Source: UTCHB3 sp964531325 (lineage in GTDB: Bacteria > Bacteroidota > Ignavibacteria > Ignavibacteriales > Ignavibacteriaceae). Taken from it: 64,000 nucleotides of DNA. The stretch lies in contig CAZHCW010000004.1 in the NCBI GenBank assembly GCA_964531325.1, positions 124,001 to 188,000 on the forward strand, given 5' to 3'. Position numbers and translations under genes: made by a program. Below are positions 43,670 to 52,978 of this stretch, in pieces. The stretch's first letter is position 1; the number at the start of each line of letters is the position of its first letter. The notes beneath the pieces are model-generated. The model was not told the origin of the DNA. It saw only the letters and a program-made list of their open reading frames with translations, and did no database searches.

Positions 43670-45742
43670 ATGGGTAACATGGAAAGGATCAGGAGTTTAG
43701 CTCCATGGTTCATTCTTACAGTTGGTGGAATCTTCATATTGTTTATGGTCGTCAGTGACATGAATTTCTCGAATTTGATGAATGACAGAGGAAACATTGG
43801 CGAGATAAGTGGTGATAAAGTAACTGTTCAAGAATTTGAAACCTATTATCAGAACTATCTGACACAGCTAAAACAAAGTGGCCAGGAGCCTGACATGACT
43901 AACGAGTCGATGTTCAGAGAACAAGCCTGGGAGCGATTTGTACAAGGCAAAATAGTAGAAGCTGCATACAAAAAGTATGGCATTACAGTATCTGATGATG
44001 AAGTACGCAATGTAATTTTGGGAGATAACCCTCCTGAATATCTTAAGAGCCAGTTCATGGATTCGAGTGGTGTTTTTAAGCGAGCTGAATATGAAGCAGC
44101 GATTAAAGACCCGCGGAACAAACAAAATATCGTGATGGTTGAAAATGCAGTCAGACAACAAATACTTGGTGAAAAACTCCAGGCAATTGTTGGTGCCGGC
44201 GTTGTTGTAACTGATGCTGATATCAGAAGAAAATTTGTAGATCAGGAACTCAAATTGAGTGCTGAATATGCACTCTTAGATTTGAATGTTTATCCCGACT
44301 CAACAATCAAACCGTCCGAGGACGAACTTAAAGATTATTATTCGAAGAATAGTTACCTTTACAAACAGGATGCAAGCCGCAAACTGAAATTTGTAACTTT
44401 AAAAATTGTTCCTTCTGCCAAAGACAGTAATGCAGTAATGACACTTTTGAACAATGTTGTTAAAAAGATTAAAGCTGATTCAATGAATACATTTCAGAGT
44501 TTTGTTGAATCACAAAGTGAATCCCCGTATTCGAAAGACACTTTGTCGGTAAATATGGTCCCTGCCGGATTGATGGCTAATATCTCAACAATCAAAGGTG
44601 GGGAAGTTATCGGACCTGTTGCAGGAGAAGGTGAGTTTGGTATCTATAAAATTTCTGCTGTCGTGGAAGGAACTGATCCGTTTGCAAGAGCTGCTCATAT
44701 TCTTCTTCCCAAAACAGATAATGATAAAGCTGACCTTGAAGCTGCCACCAAACTTTATGAAGAGCTTAAAAACGGTAAGAATTTTGAAGCTGCCGCCAAA
44801 GAGCTTTCAAAAGATCCCGGTTCTGCCGCAAGAGGTGGAGACCTTGGATGGTTTGGCAAAGGCGCTATGGTTAAACCATTTGAAGATGCGTGTTTCAACG
44901 GACCTGTTGGACAGATTCAAGCACCTGTTAAGACCGATTATGGTTACCATATCATCAAAGTTCTTGATCGTTCATCAAAAAAATTAGTAATTGAGAAAAT
45001 TGTTAAAAAGCTCAATTATTCACCTGAAACGATGACAATTGTAAGAAGAGATGCTGAAGACCTCCTAAAACTTGCCAAAAGTGAAGGACTTGAAAAGGCT
45101 GCCAAATCAAAAAATCTTCAGATGCAGGAATCAACTCCTTTTACTGAGGATGTGGCTGCAGTACCCGGACTTGGATACAGCAGAAATCTTGTGGCATTTG
45201 CTTTTAAAGAGGGTCTGAATGATTTTTCACCGGTTTCTTCGGTTGGCGATCAATTTGTTGTGGCTCAGATAACAGAAGTTAATGAAGCAGGAATAAAGAA
45301 ATTTGATGCGGTAAAAGAAGATGTTACCGGTGGTGTCATCCGTCAGAAGAAATATGCAATGGCATTGGAGGTTATGAATGGAGTAAAAGGTAAGATAGGA
45401 AATGATCTTGCAAAAGCTCCTTCATTCGACAAAAACATCCGTTTTGGAACAGCAGATTCATTTTCAGTTGGTGGTAATATTCCCTCACTTGGAATCGATT
45501 ATGCGTTTAGTTATGCTGCTACCAAAGCCGAACTCAACAAAGTTAGCGGTCCTGTTAAAGGGATGCGAGGATATTACCTGATGAATGTTAAAATGAGACA
45601 AAATTTTGACGAACAGAAATATCTTGCTCAAAGAAATACAATCAGAGATCAAATACTTGGCGAGCGTCGTCAAGCTGCGTTCCAACAGTGGATGGAAACG
45701 ATGAAAAAAGAGGCAAATGTAAAATACTTCCCTCAAAATTGA
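43670..45742 (+). CDS. PpiD/SurA-like membrane-anchored peptidylprolyl isomerase
   Basis: 690 residues from ATG 43670 (GGAGG upstream); the GTG at 43565 would add 35 unlikely residues. One N-terminal membrane helix (about 10-28) anchors it, and the rest faces the periplasm. The SurA-N-like chaperone part is at about 40-190. The parvulin domain has ARAAHILLPK, GSAARGGDLGWFGKGAMVKPFEDA and TDYGYHIIKVLD. A second degenerate PPIase-like region follows. The layout matches PpiD. It helps fold outer-membrane and exported proteins, of which this window has many. Confidence 0.88.
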   Translation: MGNMERIRSLAPWFILTVGGIFILFMVVSDMNFSNLMNDRGNIGEISGDKVTVQEFETYYQNYLTQLKQSGQEPDMTNESMFREQAWERFVQGKIVEAAYKKYGITVSDDEVRNVILGDNPPEYLKSQFMDSSGVFKRAEYEAAIKDPRNKQNIVMVENAVRQQILGEKLQAIVGAGVVVTDADIRRKFVDQELKLSAEYALLDLNVYPDSTIKPSEDELKDYYSKNSYLYKQDASRKLKFVTLKIVPSAKDSNAVMTLLNNVVKKIKADSMNTFQSFVESQSESPYSKDTLSVNMVPAGLMANISTIKGGEVIGPVAGEGEFGIYKISAVVEGTDPFARAAHILLPKTDNDKADLEAATKLYEELKNGKNFEAAAKELSKDPGSAARGGDLGWFGKGAMVKPFEDACFNGPVGQIQAPVKTDYGYHIIKVLDRSSKKLVIEKIVKKLNYSPETMTIVRRDAEDLLKLAKSEGLEKAAKSKNLQMQESTPFTEDVAAVPGLGYSRNLVAFAFKEGLNDFSPVSSVGDQFVVAQITEVNEAGIKKFDAVKEDVTGGVIRQKKYAMALEVMNGVKGKIGNDLAKAPSFDKNIRFGTADSFSVGGNIPSLGIDYAFSYAATKAELNKVSGPVKGMRGYYLMNVKMRQNFDEQKYLAQRNTIRDQILGERRQAAFQQWMETMKKEANVKYFPQN

Positions 45743-45754
45743 TCTAATTTTTTG

Positions 45755-45801
45755 AACCCCATCTTTAATATTGTCGATTGGCAATTAAGGTGGGGTTTTT
45801 T
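45755..45801 (+). terminator. Intrinsic terminator after the PpiD-like gene
   Basis: AACCCCA (45755-45761) pairs with TGGGGTT (45791-45797), and TTTAAT with ATTAA inside it. The stem runs directly into six Ts. It lies 12 bases after the stop, a classic Rho-independent terminator. Confidence 0.85.
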
Positions 45802-45835
45802 ATATCGTTACGATAATTATAAATTGGATGTTGAA

Positions 45836-46543
45836 ATGAAATTTTTTTTGACTATCGCAGTTTATTTTGTCACAGTTTTCTCATCAGCTTCCGGACAGGG
45901 GACCTTCGAGATCTCGGTTGGAGCCGGTTACAGCACATCTTCCCGGATTTATCCCTATAGCAATGCATCAGACTATGATTTAAGAGAGATCGAGATTGGT
46001 CTTGGGTCCCGTGTTTTCCCACATCTGGCTATAAGTTATGATCTTACTGATGATATTGCAGGGGTAATATCGGTTGAATATTTGAGGAAAGAAACACAAT
46101 ACTACGGGCAAACGGTGGATAGTGATGCCGGCACCATTTATATACCCGTAAAAGACGGTTATAATTTTGTACCGGTTGAACTCACGGTAGAATACTGCCT
46201 TCCTTTCAGCTCTGAAAATTTCAGAGTAAATATTGGAGGTGGCGCCGGACTCTATTTCTACAACTCTCTCAGAGAGGTGGCAGGGATTTCTCTCTCTTCG
46301 GGGGGGTCAAAAGTGAGTTACGGCATTCATGTTTTAACAGGATTAGAGTATTATTTGAATCAGAATCTAAGTTTTTTTTTCACGATGAAATTCAGGGATC
46401 CCGAGGTTGAGTTTAATGGTGAGTATGAGTCTCTCAATGGAACATATAAGGGGAAGACGGTGAGTTTGGGGAAAAGAGATTTTTATCAGAAACTTTCACT
46501 TGAAGGAAGCATATTTCTCCTTGGTGTAAAATATGGATTGTAA
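45836..46543 (+). CDS. Small outer-membrane beta-barrel protein
   Basis: 235 residues from ATG 45836; the longer frame begins inside the preceding terminator. Signal peptide MKFFLTIAVYFVTVFSSASGQ. The body is a series of amphipathic beta strands (FEISVGAGYSTSS, HLAISYDLT, VPVELTVEYCLPF, NIGGGAGLYFYN, SYGIHVLTGLEYYL) that end in FLLGVKYGL, as in OmpW/OmpA-like small barrels. The exact family is not recognised. It sits just before aroK, with 6 bases between. Confidence 0.75.
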   Translation: MKFFLTIAVYFVTVFSSASGQGTFEISVGAGYSTSSRIYPYSNASDYDLREIEIGLGSRVFPHLAISYDLTDDIAGVISVEYLRKETQYYGQTVDSDAGTIYIPVKDGYNFVPVELTVEYCLPFSSENFRVNIGGGAGLYFYNSLREVAGISLSSGGSKVSYGIHVLTGLEYYLNQNLSFFFTMKFRDPEVEFNGEYESLNGTYKGKTVSLGKRDFYQKLSLEGSIFLLGVKYGL

Positions 46544-46549
46544 ATCTGT

Positions 46550-47113
46550 ATGAACCGCAATGAACTTTTGTTTTTAACAGGATTTATGGGGACGGGGAAG
46601 ACCACACTTGGCAGAGTAATCGCCAATTGTCTTGGATGGGATTTTTATGACATTGACCGTGAGATCGAGAAAGATTCAGGTCGTTCTGTGTCAACAATCG
46701 TAATTGAACATGGTGAAAAACACTTCCGTGAACTCGAAAAGAGAAAACTTGTTGAGTTATGCAGTAAAAAAAATGCTGTAATATCTCTTGGTGGAGGTAC
46801 ATTAATTGACTTATCAAACCGAAAATTGTGTAAAACACACGGACTCGTTATATACTTAAAAGCGGATTTGCCGGTAATTTATCAGCGACTTAGAAAAAAA
46901 ACGAATCGACCCCTGTTTCGGTCTGAAATGGAGGAAGAGATGACTGAAAAAGAAGCAATGGAAAAACTTACTACACTTCTCGAACAGAGGAGGGAAGGTT
47001 ATGAGGATGCTGATATCACGATTGAGACAGACGCCCGTGACTTTGGAAAGAGCATAGATAAAATTGTGAGAAGAATAAGGACAGGAAAGCCTGACTCGCG
47101 GAGGACCATTTGA
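46550..47113 (+). CDS. aroK: Shikimate kinase
   Basis: 187 residues. P-loop GFMGTGKTTLG (about 11-21), shikimate-binding DIDREIE and FRELE, the GGG motif ISLGGGTL, and the lid arginine region KKTNRPLF. It phosphorylates shikimate to shikimate 3-phosphate in the pathway to chorismate and aromatic amino acids. aroB follows with a 4-bp overlap, a common pair. Confidence 0.95.
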   Translation: MNRNELLFLTGFMGTGKTTLGRVIANCLGWDFYDIDREIEKDSGRSVSTIVIEHGEKHFRELEKRKLVELCSKKNAVISLGGGTLIDLSNRKLCKTHGLVIYLKADLPVIYQRLRKKTNRPLFRSEMEEEMTEKEAMEKLTTLLEQRREGYEDADITIETDARDFGKSIDKIVRRIRTGKPDSRRTI

Positions 47114-48180
47114 GAAATATTACCATTGAAAGCAACAACGGGTCATTTAACTACTCACTCATTTCCTCGATTGATGGAGTGATTGGTAAAATTGAGAGTA
47201 TCTGCAACTCCCACAGTTGTTTCTACATTGTCGATTCCAATGTCCATGAAATTTACCACGACCAATTTAAACATCTCTTTAATGATAAAAATTGTTTTGT
47301 ATTAAAAGCCACCGAAGAATTTAAATCATTCGATAGCATCTACAGGATATATGATTTTCTACTCGAAAACAATGCTGACAGGAGTAGTTATATAATCGTT
47401 ATTGGCGGGGGAATAACAGGAGACACGGGCTCTTTTGCAGCTTCTTCTTTTATGAGAGGAACCAGATTGATTCATGTTCCTACCACACTTCTTGCGATGG
47501 TTGACAGCAGTATTGGCGGGAAAACCGGAGTCAATTACAAAAAGTATAAAAATTTTATCGGCAGTTTTTATGAACCGGAGCAGGTAATTACTTCCTCAAA
47601 GTTCCTTTCCACACTTAAGCAGGTAGATGTTCTCAGTGGAATGGGGGAAGTGTTGAAGTATGCGTTAATTGATTCAAACTTTTTTGATTATTGTTTTTCA
47701 CGGCTCGACGGCAGTCTTGATTTGCCCGAAGATGATCTGCTTTATTTGATAGGTAAGTCGGCACAGATAAAAAACGATGTAGTAACTCAGGATAAAAAAG
47801 ATTTAAAAATGCGACATTCTTTGAACCTGGGGCATACTTTTGGTCATGCTATTGAATCGGTTTCAGGATTTTCGGTAAAACACGGTATCGGTGTGATCGC
47901 CGGACTACGAGGTGCAACATTCCTCGCCAACAAAATGGGTTTTATGACTGATAACATGATGGAGAAGGTTTTAGATATCCTGTGCAGATACAAAGTAGAT
48001 GAAAAGATTAAAACCTACTCCACTGAATCGATCCACACAGCAATGCAGGGGGACAAAAAGAGAGTGAAGGGTGAGGTAAAGTTTGTGTTAATAAGTGAAC
48101 CCGGAGATTTATTAATTGATGTTAGTGTAAAAAAAGAAGATGTTCTCTATTCAATCGAACGAATGAAAGAAACCATCTAA
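47110..48180 (+). CDS. aroB: 3-Dehydroquinate synthase
   Basis: 356 residues from TTG 47110, supported by GGAGG 5 bases upstream and overlap with the aroK stop. NAD-binding GGGITGDTGSFAASSFMRG, the active-site VPTTLLAMVDSSIGGKTGVN, and metal ligands in SGMGEVLKYALI, HSLNLGHTFGHAIE and KHGIGV. It converts DAHP to 3-dehydroquinate, the second step of the shikimate pathway. Confidence 0.96.
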   Translation: MRNITIESNNGSFNYSLISSIDGVIGKIESICNSHSCFYIVDSNVHEIYHDQFKHLFNDKNCFVLKATEEFKSFDSIYRIYDFLLENNADRSSYIIVIGGGITGDTGSFAASSFMRGTRLIHVPTTLLAMVDSSIGGKTGVNYKKYKNFIGSFYEPEQVITSSKFLSTLKQVDVLSGMGEVLKYALIDSNFFDYCFSRLDGSLDLPEDDLLYLIGKSAQIKNDVVTQDKKDLKMRHSLNLGHTFGHAIESVSGFSVKHGIGVIAGLRGATFLANKMGFMTDNMMEKVLDILCRYKVDEKIKTYSTESIHTAMQGDKKRVKGEVKFVLISEPGDLLIDVSVKKEDVLYSIERMKETI

Positions 48181-48239
48181 CTTTCAGATTTTGAATCAAA
48201 TTAATCTAATATTGGATACTCACTCAACTCAAACAATTA

Positions 48240-49376
48240 TCACTTGAGAATTGTCAACTTCCTGACTGCTGAGTTTACCCCCGATTCGAGCCGATAAAAA
48301 TAGACACCACTTGGAAGATTTGCCGCATCTATTTTAAGCTGATGATTTCCAGCTTCCAGATACGAATTTAACATCGATTCCACTTCTCTCCCCATCAAAT
48401 CGAACAATTTTAAAGAAACATTACCTGAAGCAGGAATTCGGAATGAGACGGTTGTTGAGTGACTTCCGGAAACTGAACCTGTTGAAAAAGGATTTGGATA
48501 ATTTTGGTTTAGGACAAAATCTTCAGGTACATTATTCTCAGTTGAAGCGATCGATGTTCCGATATCCTTAAATTCTTTTGCTGCCCGACTCAAGGTTTTA
48601 TATTTGATCCTGTTTCCAAATTCCCTGTTTAGCGAGTCCAGGAGCTCTCCCATCCAATTTATCACAATCCCGTTTTGATATCCCTGTCTTATAAAAGGAT
48701 CATGAAGTAAAATGATAAAATATTTATCCGACATTCCGTTTGTCTTGATATCAAAAAGAGCTTGAGACAGTTTGGTCTGATAATTTGCCTGAGTTAATTC
48801 CCAGGTATATTCCTGATGTTGGCGCAAATTAAAAAGTCCGGGGTGGATAAAACTTTTTGTTACACCGGTTGATGATAAAAATTCAAAATCATTGTCAACC
48901 AACACCCGGTATGAAGTTGTATCAGCATAATGACCCGGGGGTACAAATGATTTTGGGATGTAACCCAGAGAATCGAGAAACAAATCGAGACCAAGTTGGG
49001 TCATATTATTTTGCAGTGCATACGGATGATTAAAAAACTGGCTTGAGCAATAATATTCATGTCCCGTAGCATTACATCTCGGGCAGATGTGGTTATATCC
49101 ATGTTGGGCGATTTCATGTCCCTGTGCAACCGTGGAGATCAATTGTTGAGTTAAGATACCGGAGGTGTTCATGCTTTCAATCAGTCTGTGGGGAATCATA
49201 GCCCATGTTACCTTTCCTCCTCTTGCCTCAACAGCATCTTCGAAAGGAGTTATCCCTGCCGGTAAGTATGAAACATTTCGTGATTGGATATCATCAACTC
49301 TAATTATAAAAGAGAGAGAGTCTTGAGCAAATAAAGTAACACAGGGGAGAATAAAAAACAGTAACGACTTAAACAT
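48240..49376 (-). CDS. Secreted polysaccharide-deacetylase-like (DUF2334) protein with T9SS sorting domain
   Basis: 378 residues from ATG 49376, with signal peptide MFKSLLFFILPCVTLFAQ. NodB-like fold: IIRVDDIQSR supplies the metal aspartates, HEIAQHGYNH the HxxxH pair, then FVPPGHYAD and ILLHDPF. This arrangement is typical of DUF2334/CE4-type deacetylases. The C-terminus (YPNPFSTGS, then LPSGVYFYRL) is a T9SS sorting domain with a short insert in the usual motif. It probably removes acetyl groups from a glycan at the cell surface; the substrate is unknown. Confidence 0.84.
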   Translation of the reverse strand: MFKSLLFFILPCVTLFAQDSLSFIIRVDDIQSRNVSYLPAGITPFEDAVEARGGKVTWAMIPHRLIESMNTSGILTQQLISTVAQGHEIAQHGYNHICPRCNATGHEYYCSSQFFNHPYALQNNMTQLGLDLFLDSLGYIPKSFVPPGHYADTTSYRVLVDNDFEFLSSTGVTKSFIHPGLFNLRQHQEYTWELTQANYQTKLSQALFDIKTNGMSDKYFIILLHDPFIRQGYQNGIVINWMGELLDSLNREFGNRIKYKTLSRAAKEFKDIGTSIASTENNVPEDFVLNQNYPNPFSTGSVSGSHSTTVSFRIPASGNVSLKLFDLMGREVESMLNSYLEAGNHQLKIDAANLPSGVYFYRLESGVNSAVRKLTILK

Positions 49377-49453
49377 TATGGTCCATAAAATAATTGCAAA
49401 AGAGTAATACAATTTACGAAACTTAAATTATAGTGAAGCCGGTTTAAAAGAGG

Positions 49454-49487
49454 TACTGCCGAAAAAGAGGGCGCATTTTCGGCAGTA
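49454..49487. promoter_or_regulatory. Perfect 12-bp hairpin upstream of nadA
   Basis: TACTGCCGAAAA (49454-49465) and TTTTCGGCAGTA (49476-49487) are exact reverse complements around the loop AGAGGGCGCA. It lies in the divergent gap between the deacetylase-like gene and nadA, 172 bases before the nadA start. No clean T-run follows on either strand. It may be an operator or a leader-RNA hairpin. Confidence 0.55.
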
Positions 49488-49659
49488 ATTGTGTGTTACT
49501 ATAAGGAGGGTTTTAGGAACATCTCATCTATGCATAATAATGCTCAATTATCGTGCCAAAGAAAAACATTTACTGTTGTCTATTTTATTAAGTAAATTAT
49601 CTATAAATTTCCGATTCAGAGAAAAAATTTTCAAAAATGAGAAATTCGAGAAACTGTTC

Positions 49660-50616
49660 ATGATTAAAGAACTTCTAACAAATAAACCATCAATCGACTA
49701 TGAGCGGGAGATAATCCGTCTTAAGGAAGAGATGAATGCAGTTATTCTGGCGCACTACTATCAGACCGGCGATATTCAGGAACTTGCCGATTTTATTGGA
49801 GACAGCCTTGAACTTGCCAGAAAAGCGAAAGAATCGAAAGCTGATGTCATTGTTTTTTGTGGTGTACATTTTATGGCGGAGACAGCCAAGATTCTTAATC
49901 CAGAGAAGTTGGTTCTATTGCCCGACATGGATGCAGGTTGCTCACTTGCAGACAGTTGCCCTGCTGACAAATTTACCGAGTTTAAAAACAAATACCCCGA
50001 TCACCTTGTTCTTAGTTACATAAATTGTTCTTCTGAAATAAAGGCGTTGAGCGACATAATAGTTACTTCGAGTAATGCAGAAAAAATTGTGAGACAGATA
50101 CCTTTGGACCAACCAATAATTTTTGCTCCCGACAAAAATCTTGGCAAATACATCGCAAAAAAAACGGGAAGGGACATGGTGCTTTGGGAGGGCTCGTGCA
50201 TTGTGCATGAAACTTTCAGCGACAGAAAAATTCTTGAATTAATGCATCTTAACCCCAAGGCAAAACTGATAGCACATCCGGAGTGTGAAGATCATCTTCT
50301 TGAAAAAGCGTTTTTCATCGGATCAACTTCTGCTTTGTTAAAATTTGTTCAGACGGATCCTTCCAATGAATATATTGTTGCCACCGAGCCCGGAATCATT
50401 TATCAGATGGAAAAAGCCATGCCCGGGAAAAAGTTCATTCCTGCCCCGGGTGAAGAAGATTCGTGCAATTGCAACAATTGTCCGTATATGAAATTAAATA
50501 CGATTGAGAAATTATATAATTGTATGGTGAACCGTTTACCGGAAATTACGATGCCGGAAGTAATTAGAGTAAAAGCCTTAAGACCTCTTGAAAAAATGCT
50601 TGAAATGAGCAAATAA
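49660..50616 (+). CDS. nadA: Quinolinate synthase NadA
   Basis: 318 residues from ATG 49660. The frame is open back to 49489, but that part is not family-like. Motifs: AVILAHYYQTGDIQELADFIGDS near the N-terminus, CGVHFMAETAK, DMDAGCSLADSCP, the second cluster cysteine in WEGSCIVHE, and CNCNNCPYMK near the end. Three cysteines bind a 4Fe-4S cluster. The enzyme makes quinolinate from iminoaspartate and DHAP for NAD synthesis. The phenylalanine hydroxylase gene starts 33 bases later. Confidence 0.94.
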   Translation: MIKELLTNKPSIDYEREIIRLKEEMNAVILAHYYQTGDIQELADFIGDSLELARKAKESKADVIVFCGVHFMAETAKILNPEKLVLLPDMDAGCSLADSCPADKFTEFKNKYPDHLVLSYINCSSEIKALSDIIVTSSNAEKIVRQIPLDQPIIFAPDKNLGKYIAKKTGRDMVLWEGSCIVHETFSDRKILELMHLNPKAKLIAHPECEDHLLEKAFFIGSTSALLKFVQTDPSNEYIVATEPGIIYQMEKAMPGKKFIPAPGEEDSCNCNNCPYMKLNTIEKLYNCMVNRLPEITMPEVIRVKALRPLEKMLEMSK

Positions 50617-50649
50617 GAGACACAAAAACATACGGAGGAGAGAGACATA

Positions 50650-51465
50650 ATGGAGAGAGAAGAAAAAAAAGTAACCGGAGCTTATGAAAAAGCAGCCGAA
50701 CAGGGGATTGATCCAAGATGTATTCCCCAGACACTGGATTCGCTTCCACCTGTTGGTGATGAAATTGTTACGCCACAATATTCGAAAGAAGAAAACGATG
50801 TCTGGGGGTATCTTTACAATCGACAGACAGGACTGCTTGAAGGAAGAGTGTGTGATGAATATATCAGGGGTGTTGAATTGATGGGATTTTCAGAAAAGGA
50901 AATACCCTCATTAAGACAACTAAGCAGTGTACTCGAAAAAACAACGGGGTGGCGGGTTGGAAGGGTTCCCGGGCTGATTCAGGCACAAAATTTTTTCAAC
51001 TTGCTAAGGGATAGAATTTTCCCTTCCACAGATTATGTTCGCGAAAGGCACGAAATTGATTACACTCCGGCACCCGATTGTTTTCACGACATATTTGGGC
51101 ACATGCCTCTATTGACCAATCCAAGTTTTACGAATTTTTATCAAAAATTTGGTGAAGCTGCTCTTGTGGCAAAAGGGGACCAACAGATATTTCTTGAAAG
51201 ATTTCATTGGTTCACAGTTGAATTTGGGTTGATAACAAATTCAGCCGGCAGAAGGATTTATGGGGCTGGAATAGTATCTTCCTTTAAGGAGGTTGATCAT
51301 GCTCTTGGTTCAGAGGTGGAGGTGATCGATTTTGACCCTTACAAAATAACATCGCAAGAATATGAAGTTTGGCATTTACAACCAATTCTCTTCTCAATTA
51401 ATTCTTTTGAGCAGCTCGAAGACGGTTTTAACTACTGGGCGAAAAAAGAGGGGATTTTGAACTAA
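50650..51465 (+). CDS. phhA: Phenylalanine 4-monooxygenase (pterin-dependent)
   Basis: 271 residues, the length of the single-domain bacterial enzymes. The non-haem iron triad is visible as H146 and H151 in CFHDIFGHMP and E191 in TVEFGL. Pterin/substrate motifs include VPGLIQAQNFF and DYTPAPD. The enzyme converts phenylalanine to tyrosine with O2 and a reduced pterin. A GGAGG lies 10 or so bases upstream. Genes for pterin cofactor synthesis follow in the same direction, which suggests a tetrahydrobiopterin-type cofactor. Tyrosine or tryptophan hydroxylase activity is less likely but possible. Confidence 0.93.
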   Translation: MEREEKKVTGAYEKAAEQGIDPRCIPQTLDSLPPVGDEIVTPQYSKEENDVWGYLYNRQTGLLEGRVCDEYIRGVELMGFSEKEIPSLRQLSSVLEKTTGWRVGRVPGLIQAQNFFNLLRDRIFPSTDYVRERHEIDYTPAPDCFHDIFGHMPLLTNPSFTNFYQKFGEAALVAKGDQQIFLERFHWFTVEFGLITNSAGRRIYGAGIVSSFKEVDHALGSEVEVIDFDPYKITSQEYEVWHLQPILFSINSFEQLEDGFNYWAKKEGILN

Positions 51466-51521
51466 CTGCGAAAAATAGTGTTGTAACATTTAATTAGAAC
51501 AAATATTTGGAGAAGTAAAAA

Positions 51522-51977
51522 ATGTTAAACCCCGGAGATAAAGCACCCTGGTTTGAGTTACCCGATCAGGATGGAAAAATTGTAAAATTGTCTGATTATG
51601 AAGGAAAAAAGCTTGTACTATACTTTTATCCCAAAGATGACACAAGTGGATGTACAAAGGAAGCCTGTAGTTTCAGAGATGAACTCTCTATATTTCAAGG
51701 AATTAATGCTGCTGTTGTTGGAGTAAGTGGCGATTCCGTAAAATCACACAGGAAATTTGTTGACAAATATAGCCTGAACTTCACATTGTTAAGTGACGAA
51801 TCAAAAGGAATGCTTGAAAACTACGGCGTGTGGAAAGAGAAAAGCATGTATGGCAGGAAATATATGGGAGTTGAACGGACAACATTTATCATCGACGAAA
51901 GCGGCATAATTAAAAATATTTTTGCGAAAGTAAAAGTTGAGGGACACACTGAAGAAGTGAAGAAAGCTCTGAGTTAA
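51522..51977 (+). CDS. bcp: BCP-type thioredoxin-dependent peroxiredoxin
   Basis: 151 residues. Peroxidatic and probable resolving cysteines are in DDTSGCTKEACSFRD (spacing CxxxxC as in BCP/PrxQ). N-terminal GDKAPWFELPDQDGKIVKLSDYEGK is typical. It reduces peroxides using thioredoxin. The gene lies between phhA and the PTPS gene, 6 bases before the latter, so it is probably part of the pterin operon, perhaps protecting against peroxide from uncoupled hydroxylase turnover (inference). Confidence 0.92.
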   Translation: MLNPGDKAPWFELPDQDGKIVKLSDYEGKKLVLYFYPKDDTSGCTKEACSFRDELSIFQGINAAVVGVSGDSVKSHRKFVDKYSLNFTLLSDESKGMLENYGVWKEKSMYGRKYMGVERTTFIIDESGIIKNIFAKVKVEGHTEEVKKALS

Positions 51978-51983
51978 TCGACA

Positions 51984-52400
51984 ATGGCAAAAAAAATATT
52001 CGTAACGAGAAGAGAGGTTTTTTCGTCTGCTCACCGTCTCTACAATCCCACTTTCACCGATGATGAAAACGAACAGGTTTACGATAAGTGTAACAATTAC
52101 CACGGACACGGACATAACTATATACTTGAGGTAGTGGTAGCAGGTGAAATTGACGAAAGAACCGGTTATGTAATTGATCTAAAAGTTTTAAAAAAAATAA
52201 TAATTGAAAATGTAATCAGGAAAGTGGATCACAAACACTTAAATCTTGATGTAGATTTTATGAAAGATGTAATTCCGACCGCTGAGAATATTGCAGTGAA
52301 AATTTGGGAGCAACTCGTGGATAAAATTCCAAGCGGGAGACTTTACAAAATCAAATTGTCGGAAACTGAGAATAACTATGTTGAATATTTTGGAGAATAA
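51984..52400 (+). CDS. 6-Pyruvoyl-tetrahydropterin synthase (PTPS)
   Basis: 138 residues. Zinc ligands H17 (FSSAH) and H42/H44 in CNNYHGHGHNY, and the catalytic cysteine C36. The rest (VDHKHLNLDV, TAENIAVKIWEQL, YKIKLSETENN) closely follows the animal-type PTPS pattern (DHKNLD, TTENVAV, ETDNN), more than the typical QueD pattern. It turns dihydroneopterin triphosphate into 6-pyruvoyl-tetrahydropterin. QueD (queuosine pathway) is the alternative, but the phhA-folE-SDR context favours pterin synthesis. Confidence 0.9.
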   Translation: MAKKIFVTRREVFSSAHRLYNPTFTDDENEQVYDKCNNYHGHGHNYILEVVVAGEIDERTGYVIDLKVLKKIIIENVIRKVDHKHLNLDVDFMKDVIPTAENIAVKIWEQLVDKIPSGRLYKIKLSETENNYVEYFGE

Positions 52401-52402
52401 TT

Positions 52403-52978
52403 GTGGATATTGATAGAGTACAAGGATTAGTTGAAACTATATTAACTGAGATTGGCGAAAATCCGGAACGAGAAGGGCTGTTAAAAACTCCCAAAAGGGT
52501 GGCAAAAGCTTATGAGTATTTAACCTCAGGTTATAACAAAGATATCGCAAAAGTTTTAAATGGTGCCATTTTTACGGAAGATTACGACGAAATGGTATTA
52601 GTCAGAAACATCGATTTTTATAGTATGTGCGAACATCACATGTTGCCCTTCTTTGGAAAAGTACATATCGCATACATTCCCGACGGCAAAATTGTTGGTT
52701 TAAGCAAATTGCCAAGAATTGTTGATGTATTTGCCCGTCGACTACAGGTTCAGGAAAGAATGACTAAAGAGATCGCTGACACTATAAATGAATACCTGAA
52801 ACCTAAAGGTGTGGCAGTTGTATCAGAGGCATACCACATGTGCATGATGATGCGTGGTGTTGAAAAACAGAATTCATCAACAACTTCGTCATCGATGGTT
52901 GGTGTATTTAAGACCGATCCCAAAACGAGAGTTGAGTTCCTGAGTTTGATCAGAGCAAATGACGGAAGGATGATATAA
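52403..52978 (+). CDS. folE: GTP cyclohydrolase I
   Basis: 191 residues from GTG 52403 with GGAG upstream. Zinc ligands C76, H79 (FYSMCEHHMLPF) and C147 (AYHMCMMMRGV). PDGKIVGLSKLPRIVD and QERMTKEIAD are family hallmarks. It makes dihydroneopterin triphosphate from GTP, the shared first step of folate and biopterin synthesis. Placement right after PTPS and before an SDR points to biopterin. The last base of its stop is the first base of the SDR start. Confidence 0.96.
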   Translation: MDIDRVQGLVETILTEIGENPEREGLLKTPKRVAKAYEYLTSGYNKDIAKVLNGAIFTEDYDEMVLVRNIDFYSMCEHHMLPFFGKVHIAYIPDGKIVGLSKLPRIVDVFARRLQVQERMTKEIADTINEYLKPKGVAVVSEAYHMCMMMRGVEKQNSSTTSSSMVGVFKTDPKTRVEFLSLIRANDGRMI

